Origin: Nocardia caishijiensis NBRC 108228
Lineage (GTDB): Bacteria > Actinomycetota > Actinomycetes > Mycobacteriales > Mycobacteriaceae
NCBI RefSeq assembly: GCF_001612825.1
Contig: NZ_BDBE01000031.1
Coordinates: 62,001-126,000 of the forward strand
Direction of reading: 5' to 3'
Length of the DNA: 64,000 bases
The translations under genes and the position numbers were made by a program. The notes beneath the pieces were generated by a model that saw only the letters and a list, made by a program, of their open reading frames with translations, was not told the origin of the DNA and did not search any database. Of this stretch, positions 1 to 6,272 are shown in pieces (position 1 is the first letter of the stretch; each line of letters starts with the position of its first letter).

Positions 1-1
1 C

Positions 2-127
2 ATTCCCGACACCCGCAAGGTCGTCTTCGGCGTCTCCTTCGGTTACCCCGACGCCGACCACCCCGTCAACGGCTTCCGCACCGCCCGAGCTCCCCTCGAC
101 GACCAGGTCACCTGGCACACCTCCTGA
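2..127 (+). CDS. Nitroreductase family protein, C-terminal end (5' truncated by window edge)
   Basis: Only the last 41 codons are inside the window, reading in frame from base 2 to a TGA at 125-127. The tail has the pattern GYPD, then NGFRT.RAPL, then a W near the end. This is typical of the C-terminus of FMN-dependent nitroreductases, where the Arg-rich stretch closes over the flavin site. Substrate and full length cannot be judged. It converges on the HxlR-type regulator next door. Confidence 0.6.
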   Translation: MPDTRKVVFGVSFGYPDADHPVNGFRTARAPLDDQVTWHTS

Positions 128-140
128 TCCAGGTATCCGA

Positions 141-596
141 TCAGACGATGCCGGTGAGGCCGGGGCCCGCCTGCGGTTCGATATCGCGGGCGGTGACCTC
201 GGCCTGACACGTGTCGCAGGTGAGGTGGACGTGGGCTTCGCCGGTGCAGGCGCGGTGGCGGTATTCGACCGGAGGGCCCTCGGGTGCCATGTAGGTGTCG
301 CCCCAGTCGCGGATGGCCATCAGGACCGGGTAGATGGCGTGGCCTTTGGCGGTGAGACGGTACTCCTCGTAAGCGCCATCGTCGACGGGACGTTTGACGA
401 GGATCTCGTGTTCGACGAGACGATCGAGCCGGTCGCGCAGGCGGCTGCGGGAGATGCCGAGCGCGCTCTGGAAGGCGTTGAACCGGCGGACACCGGCGAA
501 GCAGTATTTCAGGATCAGCAGGGTCCACCGGTCGCCGAGGATCACCAGGGGCCGCGTGATGGAACACGGGACATCGGCAAGCTCCTCATAACGCAC
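141..596 (-). CDS. HxlR-family transcriptional regulator
   Basis: A 151-residue winged-helix regulator. The N-terminal part has the HxlR signature: a Cys at residue 11 (PCSITRPL), then the helix ILGDRWTLLIL, then the recognition region with SRSRLRDRLDRLVEHEIL. The C-terminus adds a Cys-containing tail (CTGEAHVHLTCDTC), which may bind metal or sense redox state. The GTG at 596 was chosen because the family begins about ten residues before the Cys; the open frame runs further upstream but that extension is low-complexity Arg/Gly. It lies just downstream of accD6 on the same strand, but a 90-base gap suggests its own control. The regulated gene is unknown; the adjacent nitroreductase is a reasonable guess. 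Confidence 0.85.
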   Translation of the reverse strand: MRYEELADVPCSITRPLVILGDRWTLLILKYCFAGVRRFNAFQSALGISRSRLRDRLDRLVEHEILVKRPVDDGAYEEYRLTAKGHAIYPVLMAIRDWGDTYMAPEGPPVEYRHRACTGEAHVHLTCDTCQAEVTARDIEPQAGPGLTGIV

Positions 597-687
597 CCTG
601 CCATTATGCGCCGCGCCACCACGACCGCACGCGCACAACGAACGGCCCCCGCCTCGTCGAACGGGGCGGCGGCCGGATCGATTCACC

Positions 688-2133
688 TCACAGCGGGATG
701 TTCTTGTGGTGGCTCTTGCGGGCCGGTGCCGAGGCCAGCGCCGCGGCCAGGGTGCTGCGGGTCTTGGCCGGGTCGATCACCTCGTCGACCACGCCGATCG
801 CGACGGCGCGTTCCACCCCGCCCGCGATCTGCTCGTGCTCGGCGGTGAGCCGCTCGTGCAGCGCCTCACGCTCGTCCTCCGGTGCGGCGGCCAGAGCCTT
901 CTTGTGCAGAATGCCGACCGCGGCCTTGGCGCCCATCACGGCGACCTCCGAACCGGGCCAGGCGAACACGGCCGTGGCACCGAGGGCACGCGCGTTCATC
1001 GCGATGTAGGCGCCGCCGTAGATCTTGCGGGTCACCAGGGTGACGCGCGGAACGCGGGCCTCGGCGAAGGCGTGCAGCAGCTTGGCACCGCGACGCACCA
1101 CGCCCTCGAGTTCCTGGCCGACACCGGGCAGGTACCCGGGGACGTCGGTGACCACGATCAGCGGAATGCCGAACGCGTCGCACAACCGCACGAAACGTGA
1201 TGCCTTCTCGGCACTTTCGGAGTTCAGGCAACCACCCAGACGCAGCGGGTTGTTGGCGAGCACACCGACGGTGCGTCCACCGAGACGGCCGAGACCGGTC
1301 ACCATACTGCGCGCGTAACCACCCTGCAGCTCCTCGAACGACGACTCGGTCGTGCCGTCGGGCGACTCCACGTTGTCGAGCAGCTCGTGGATGATCGGCT
1401 TCACGTCGTAAGCGCGCTTGGCCGACTCCGGCATCATCGCCTTGAGGTCGACATCGCCGTGCGCGGCCGCGACCAGGTCGAATTCGCCCTGCTCGGCGAA
1501 CATCGACACCAGTCTGCGGGCCCGGTGCAGCGCGTCGGCCTCGTCGTCGGCGGCGATGTGGCAGACGCCGGACTTCTTGAAGTGTGTGATGGGACCACCG
1601 AGGGTCGCCATATCGACGTTCTCGCCGGTCACCGAGCGGACCACGTCGGGGCCAGTGACGAACACGCGACCCTCCGGCGCCATGATGACCACGTCGGTCA
1701 GCGCGGGGCCGTAGGCGGCGCCACCGGCGGCGAAGCCGAGCACCACCGAGATCTGGGGAACGAGCCCGGACGCGCGGACCATGGCCTCGAAGACCAGTCC
1801 GACCGCGTGCAACGCCTCGACACCCTCGGCCAGGCGTGCGCCACCGGAGTGCCACAGGCCGACGACGGGGATGCCGGATTCGATGGCGGTGTCGATCGCG
1901 TCGACGATGTGTTTGCAGCCCTCGACACCCATCGCACCACCCATGACGGTGGCGTCGGAGCAGTAGGCGACGGTGCGCACACCGTCGACCTCGCCGATCG
2001 CGGCGAGCACGCCGGAGCGGTCGCGGGGGTGCAGCGGCAGGATCGTGCCGGGGTCGAAGAAGCGCTGGAGCCGGCCGAGCGGGTCACGCGGGTCGGTCAC
2101 CGAGTCCTGAAACGCGGGAGCAATGATCGTCAT
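688..2133 (-). CDS. accD6: Acyl-CoA carboxylase carboxyltransferase (beta) subunit AccD6
   Basis: This 481-residue carboxyltransferase makes malonyl-CoA from acetyl-CoA, together with a biotin-carrying alpha subunit encoded elsewhere, to feed fatty and mycolic acid synthesis. It matches mycobacterial AccD6 over its length as I recall that protein: VMGGAMGVEGC, HSGGARLAEGV, the oxyanion region FAAGGAAYGPALTDVV, then GGCLNSESAEKA, VPGYLPG and RKIYGGAYIAMN, ending HKNIPL. The ATG at 2133 is preceded by GGAG with 8 bases between; a GTG three codons earlier is possible. It is the last gene of the FAS-II operon and follows kasA after a 107-base gap that contains a hairpin. Confidence 0.96.
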   Translation of the reverse strand: MTIIAPAFQDSVTDPRDPLGRLQRFFDPGTILPLHPRDRSGVLAAIGEVDGVRTVAYCSDATVMGGAMGVEGCKHIVDAIDTAIESGIPVVGLWHSGGARLAEGVEALHAVGLVFEAMVRASGLVPQISVVLGFAAGGAAYGPALTDVVIMAPEGRVFVTGPDVVRSVTGENVDMATLGGPITHFKKSGVCHIAADDEADALHRARRLVSMFAEQGEFDLVAAAHGDVDLKAMMPESAKRAYDVKPIIHELLDNVESPDGTTESSFEELQGGYARSMVTGLGRLGGRTVGVLANNPLRLGGCLNSESAEKASRFVRLCDAFGIPLIVVTDVPGYLPGVGQELEGVVRRGAKLLHAFAEARVPRVTLVTRKIYGGAYIAMNARALGATAVFAWPGSEVAVMGAKAAVGILHKKALAAAPEDEREALHERLTAEHEQIAGGVERAVAIGVVDEVIDPAKTRSTLAAALASAPARKSHHKNIPL

Positions 2134-2171
2134 CGCGTCCACTCCTACCTTCGTTGTCGAAATTCTCTCGG

Positions 2172-2194
2172 CCTCCGCCGGATCACGGCGGAGG
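2172..2194 (-). terminator. Intercistronic hairpin between kasA and accD6
   Basis: A perfect 9-bp stem (CCTCCGCCG with CGGCGGAGG) around a 5-base loop sits in the only sizeable gap inside the FAS-II operon. There is no U-tract on the minus strand, so it may be a partial terminator, an RNA-processing or stability element, or a barrier before a separate accD6 promoter. The structure is seen; its role is inferred. Confidence 0.5.
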
Positions 2195-2240
2195 GTCGAA
2201 CCATTCAGTTGGTCGACCCCCCACCGGGAAATCCGTGCGA

Positions 2241-3491
2241 TCAGGCCCGACCGAAGGCGAGCGCGACGTTGTGCCCACCGAAGCCGAAGGAGTTGTTGAT
2301 CGCGTACTCGATTTCCTGGCGACGGGCTTCCCCGTGCACCACATCGAGATCGATCTCCGGATCCTGGTTGTCCAGATTCAGCGTCGGCGGAACGATGCCG
2401 TCCCGAATCGCGAGCACGGTGAGCACCGACTCGAGGGCGCCGACGGCACCGATCGAGTGACCGAGTGCCGACTTCGGCGCGTACACCGAAGCGTGGTTAC
2501 CCACCGCCAAGTTGATCGCGTTCGCCTCGGCGGTGTCGCCGATGGGGGTCGCGGTCGCGTGGGCGTTGATGTGGGTGATGTCCTGCTTGGTCAGACCAGC
2601 GGACTGGATCGCGCGGGTCATCGCCCTGGCCGCACCGGTGCCCTCGGGGTCGGGAGCGACCAGGTGGAAACCGTCGGACGTGATGCCCGCACCGAGCAGA
2701 CGCGCGTGGATGGTGGCACCGCGAGCCTTCGCGTGCTCCTCGGTCTCGATCGTCATGAGCGCGCCCGCTTCACCGAAGACGAAGCCGTCGCGATCCTTGT
2801 CGAACGGACGCGAAGCACCCTTGGGATCGTCGTTGCGCGTGCTCATCGCCCGCATCATGGAGAACGCCGCGATCGGCACGGAGTCGATGAAACCCTCGAC
2901 GCCGCCGGTGACGACCATGTCGGCGTCACCCATCACGATCATCCGCCACGCGTTGGCGATGGCCTCCGAACCCGACGAGCACGCCGAGACCGGAGTGACC
3001 ACTCCCGCCCTGGCCTTCAGCTCGAGACCGACGACAGCGGACGGACCGTTCGGCATGACCATCTGAACAGCCAGCGGCGAGATCTTGCGATAGCCGCCGT
3101 TCTTCAGCTTGTCGACCGAGTCGATCAGCGCGTCGCCGCCACCGAGGCCGGTTCCGATCGCGACGCCCAGGCGGTCGTGGTCGACCTCCGGGCTGCCCGC
3201 GTTCTTCCACACCTCGCGACCGAGCACGGTCGCCAGGCGCTCGACATACGCCATGCGGCGGATCTCGACCCGGCTCAGGAGGGTGTCGGGGCTGACTTTC
3301 AGGTGACCGCCGATACGCACCGGCAGGTCGTATTCCTCGATGAAGGAATCCTCGAGAACGTCGATTCCGCTCTCACCGTTGAGGAGTCCCTTCCACGTCG
3401 CATCGACATCACCCGCGATCGACGTGGTCGCAGCCATGGAGGTGACGACGACGTTGGGGAAATTCCCGTTCAAGGTGGAAGGAGTGGTCAC
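2241..3491 (-). CDS. kasA: Beta-ketoacyl-ACP synthase of mycolate FAS-II (KasA/KasB type)
   Basis: A 416-residue condensing enzyme that extends AcpM-bound acyl chains with malonyl-AcpM during meromycolate synthesis. The catalytic triad is visible at the positions I recall for mycobacterial KasA: Cys171 (SACSSG), His311 (NAHATATPIGDT) and His345 (SALGHSIGAVG), with Lys340 nearby. The GTG start at 3491 lies 11 bases after the acpM stop and has GAGG upstream, so the two are probably translated together. Mycobacteria carry kasA and kasB in tandem before accD6; here only one synthase is present and accD6 follows directly. Whether it acts more like KasA or KasB cannot be decided by eye. Confidence 0.93.
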   Translation of the reverse strand: MTTPSTLNGNFPNVVVTSMAATTSIAGDVDATWKGLLNGESGIDVLEDSFIEEYDLPVRIGGHLKVSPDTLLSRVEIRRMAYVERLATVLGREVWKNAGSPEVDHDRLGVAIGTGLGGGDALIDSVDKLKNGGYRKISPLAVQMVMPNGPSAVVGLELKARAGVVTPVSACSSGSEAIANAWRMIVMGDADMVVTGGVEGFIDSVPIAAFSMMRAMSTRNDDPKGASRPFDKDRDGFVFGEAGALMTIETEEHAKARGATIHARLLGAGITSDGFHLVAPDPEGTGAARAMTRAIQSAGLTKQDITHINAHATATPIGDTAEANAINLAVGNHASVYAPKSALGHSIGAVGALESVLTVLAIRDGIVPPTLNLDNQDPEIDLDVVHGEARRQEIEYAINNSFGFGGHNVALAFGRA

Positions 3492-3502
3492 TGGTTCAGC
3501 CT

Positions 3503-3802
3503 CTATTCGGCGTCGAACTTGGCCTTGAGCTCCGCGGCGGCGTCGGAGTTCTCCGCCTCGAGCTTCTGGATGTAGGAGACAGCGTCACCCACGGTCTTCA
3601 GGCTGGCCAGATCCTCGTCGGGGATCTTGACGCCGTACTTGTCCTCGGTCTGCACAGCGATCTCGACCATGGACAGCGAGTCGATGTCCAGGTCGTCGAC
3701 GAAGGACTTCTCGATGGTCACCTCGGAGGGTTCGATACCCGTAACCTCTTCGATGATCTTGCCGAGTTCTTCGACGATCTGTTCCTGGGTCAGAGCGGCC
3801 AC
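3503..3802 (-). CDS. acpM: Meromycolate-extension acyl carrier protein AcpM
   Basis: A 99-residue acyl carrier protein. The phosphopantetheine attachment site is Ser42 in DLDIDSLSMVE, in the usual four-helix ACP context, followed by a mobile Glu/Ala-rich tail (from about residue 82) characteristic of mycolate-type AcpM. The tail is shorter than the roughly 115-residue mycobacterial protein. The GTG at 3802 is chosen because a GGAG precedes it by 8 bases and the family starts shortly before the LTQEQI helix; the open frame extends far upstream only because it overlaps fabD in another frame. It carries the growing chains for KasA. Confidence 0.95.
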   Translation of the reverse strand: MAALTQEQIVEELGKIIEEVTGIEPSEVTIEKSFVDDLDIDSLSMVEIAVQTEDKYGVKIPDEDLASLKTVGDAVSYIQKLEAENSDAAAELKAKFDAE

Positions 3803-3884
3803 TTTGGTGGCTCCCTTCTTGTTTCTCATTTGTAGGGTCTTGAACAGCCGACGCACTTCGTCGTGCGCGACCGCCGGGGGAAAG

Positions 3885-4799
3885 CTAGCCCGCGGAGGTG
3901 AGTCCGGCCAACGCGGGGAGGTCTTCGGGAGTCTTGAGGGCGAGGTTGGGGGTGCCCTTGAGTTCCCGCTTGGCGATGCCGACCAGGGTGCCCGCCGGTG
4001 GCAGTTCGGCCACCGCCGAGACGCCCGCGGCGCGGACGGTCTCGGTGCACAGGTCCCAGCGCACGGGACGGGTGACCTGCGCGGCGAGCTTGTCGATCGC
4101 GTCGGCGCCCGAGGTGACCGGTTGTCCGTCGAAGTTCGACAGCAGGGTCCGGATCGGGTCGCTCGGCGAGATCTGGGCGATGGCATCGGCGACAGCTGCC
4201 TGTGCCGGGGCCATGAAAGCGGTGTGGAACGCACCGGCGACGGGCAATGCGCGGACCCGTGCCTTCTCCGGCGGGTTCGCGGCGAGCTCCGCCAGAGCTT
4301 CCAGGCGGCCCGCCGCGACGATCTGGCCGACCGCGTTGCGGTTGGCCGGGACGAGATCGAGTTCGGCGAGCCGTGCGAGCACGGTGGCTTCGTCGCCACC
4401 GAGCACCGCGGACATGCCGGTCGGTTCCTGCGCACACGCCTTGGCCATCTCCCGACCGCGAATGGCGGCCAGGCTGACGGCCTCGTCGGAGGTGATGACG
4501 CCCGCGACGGCGGCCGCGGCGAATTCGCCGACCGAATGTCCGGCGACGATCGTATCCGCGGGAAGGGTTTCGGGGGCGATTTCGGCGAACGCCAGCAGTG
4601 CGGCCGCGACGACCAGCGGCTGGGTCACCGAGGTGTCGACGATCTCCTCCGCCGTCGCGGTGGTGCCGAGACGGACCAGGTCGAGGCCTGCGGCCTTCGA
4701 CCACAGCTCGAGGCGATCAGCCGCACCGGGGAGTGCGAGCCAGGGCGTGAGCATGCCGGGTGTCTGGGACCCCTGTCCAGGGGTGAACAACGCGATCAC
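3885..4799 (-). CDS. fabD: Malonyl-CoA:ACP malonyltransferase FabD
   Basis: This 304-residue acyltransferase loads malonyl groups from malonyl-CoA onto AcpM. Visible residues: GQGSQ at 10, nucleophile Ser89 in GHSVG, Arg114 that binds the malonyl carboxylate (IRGREM), and His192 (GAFHTAFM). The GTG start at 4799 has AGGGG immediately before it, so spacing is poor and translation may depend on a short leader. It opens the fabD-acpM-kasA-accD6 unit. The 127-base gap upstream contains a MabR-type operator, which implies direct control by the neighbouring regulator. Confidence 0.95.
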   Translation of the reverse strand: MIALFTPGQGSQTPGMLTPWLALPGAADRLELWSKAAGLDLVRLGTTATAEEIVDTSVTQPLVVAAALLAFAEIAPETLPADTIVAGHSVGEFAAAAVAGVITSDEAVSLAAIRGREMAKACAQEPTGMSAVLGGDEATVLARLAELDLVPANRNAVGQIVAAGRLEALAELAANPPEKARVRALPVAGAFHTAFMAPAQAAVADAIAQISPSDPIRTLLSNFDGQPVTSGADAIDKLAAQVTRPVRWDLCTETVRAAGVSAVAELPPAGTLVGIAKRELKGTPNLALKTPEDLPALAGLTSAG

Positions 4800-4864
4800 C
4801 CCCTAAGAAAACACTGTGACCCCCGCCGCACGAGATGTCGGCGCGAATGAAGGTTTGGAACGGG

Positions 4865-4885
4865 TTTTGTAGGGGTCCCACAAAA
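4865..4885 (-). promoter_or_regulatory. MabR operator upstream of fabD
   Basis: TTTTGT, nine bases, ACAAAA: a perfect inverted repeat 66-86 bases before the fabD start. As I recall, MabR of mycobacteria recognises exactly a TTTTGT-N9-ACAAAA element at the fasII promoter, and the mabR gene lies directly upstream here. Position, spacing and arms all fit. Confidence 0.88.
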
Positions 4886-4926
4886 TCCGAGGTGGGGCGT
4901 CCGGATCGACCGATTCCCGAATCGCG

Positions 4927-6258
4927 TTACAGGGGGTCCTGAGCCAGTGAGGTTGGCGGGGTTTCCGTGACAGAAGGTGACGATTCGTTATGCGTTCGTG
5001 TCAAACGGCCCACTGTGGCCGCGATCCGGAGCACATACGCGTCGCGCGGGTTGAGCGGATCACGTCCGGTCACCTCCCCGATTCGCTTGAGGCGATACCG
5101 GACAGTATTTGGATGGACGTACAGCTGACGCGCGCACGTTTCTACTGCTCCACCACAATCCAGGTAGGCGTCCAATGTGTCGGACAACGAAGATCCGGCC
5201 GACGCCAACGGGAGGACAACATACTCGTTCAACGCTTCTATCGCAGCTCTATCGCCCAGCAGGGCCCGTTCCGGCAACAACTCCGCCGCGTGAACGGGCC
5301 TTGGCGCGCCCCGCCAGCCGACGACGGCCTCCATTCCGGCCAAAGCCTCGATGGCGGAGGCGTGCGCGGCGCCTAGGGTGCGCATGGTCGGGCCGATCAC
5401 CACCGGACCGTCGGAGAACACCTCGGCGAGCAGATCCGACAGGAACGGCGAACCGATCCCCGCATCGCCCAGGTGCCCGCTGACCACCATCACCAGCCGC
5501 GCGCCCTGCACCACCGCGAGCGCGGCGCGGCCGTGCCTGGTCGCGATGGTGTGCACCGCCCCGACCGTCGACACGCCCTGATCCTGCGGTGGGGTGCCGA
5601 CGAGGACGGTGGCCGGTGCGGTGGCGTCCCAGTTCAACGTGGCCGCCCGCGAGAGCATGTCCGGGCCCGTGTCCCCGCGCACCACCGCGTCGACCACCAG
5701 CGCCTCCAGGCGGGTGTCCCAGGCGCCGCGCGACTCCGCCGCGCTGGCGTACACCGAGGCGGCCGCGAAACCGAGCTCGCGCCCGTATCGCAGCACCGCC
5801 TCGGTGAGCGCGACCAGCTGCCGGTCGTTGCGGGCGAGGGCGGGCAGCCACTGTTCGAAGAAGTCCATGGCCACCCGGACCATGTCCACGGTCTGGCGCA
5901 GCGTGAGCCGCCGCGCCAGATCCTGCGGAATCACCTGGAAGGCGTCCAGGCTGAAGCGGATGTCGGATTCGGGATCCTGCAACCACTCCAGGAAGTTCAC
6001 CACCGCGGTCTGCACCAGCATCTGGACGCCTGCCCGCTGGGCGGCGTCCAGATCGGCGAAGAACGGCAGCCGGTCCTGCATCGCGCCGACCGCCTCGGTC
6101 GACAGCCGACCCGAGAACTGCTTGACCCGTCGTAGCAGCGTGTCGGGCAGCGGGTCACGGGTCTGCCGGTTCGGGGACAGTGCCCCGGTCGGCAGGTAGA
6201 CCTCGTGCGTGCTTGTGCCCTCGGTGATCCGACGGGGCCGCGGCGGTTTGCGCTCCAC
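4927..6258 (-). CDS. mabR: PucR/CdaR-family regulator of mycolic acid synthesis (MabR)
   Basis: A 443-residue regulator with the MabR layout: an N-terminal region with LPDTLLRRVKQFSGRLSTEAVGAMQDRLPFF, a central region with FVDAVVRGDTGPDMLSRAA-like sequence, and a C-terminal PucR helix-turn-helix (DTLDAYLDCGGAVETCARQLYVHPNTVRYRLKRI, of which the last part is the DNA-binding helix). In mycobacteria MabR is an essential activator of the fasII operon that senses long-chain acyl-CoA. The GTG at 6258 is the only plausible start close to the aceE stop (14 bases away) and gives a short basic leader. The order aceE-mabR-fabD is the same as in Mycobacterium tuberculosis, which supports orthology. Confidence 0.92.
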   Translation of the reverse strand: MERKPPRPRRITEGTSTHEVYLPTGALSPNRQTRDPLPDTLLRRVKQFSGRLSTEAVGAMQDRLPFFADLDAAQRAGVQMLVQTAVVNFLEWLQDPESDIRFSLDAFQVIPQDLARRLTLRQTVDMVRVAMDFFEQWLPALARNDRQLVALTEAVLRYGRELGFAAASVYASAAESRGAWDTRLEALVVDAVVRGDTGPDMLSRAATLNWDATAPATVLVGTPPQDQGVSTVGAVHTIATRHGRAALAVVQGARLVMVVSGHLGDAGIGSPFLSDLLAEVFSDGPVVIGPTMRTLGAAHASAIEALAGMEAVVGWRGAPRPVHAAELLPERALLGDRAAIEALNEYVVLPLASAGSSLSDTLDAYLDCGGAVETCARQLYVHPNTVRYRLKRIGEVTGRDPLNPRDAYVLRIAATVGRLTRTHNESSPSVTETPPTSLAQDPL

Positions 6259-6272
6259 AGTCCAATAGTCCG

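Noticed and set aside
3803..4435. N-terminal extension that would fuse 200 residues to AcpM
   Set aside because: It is the out-of-frame shadow of fabD. The GTG at 3802 with GGAG gives a normal carrier protein.
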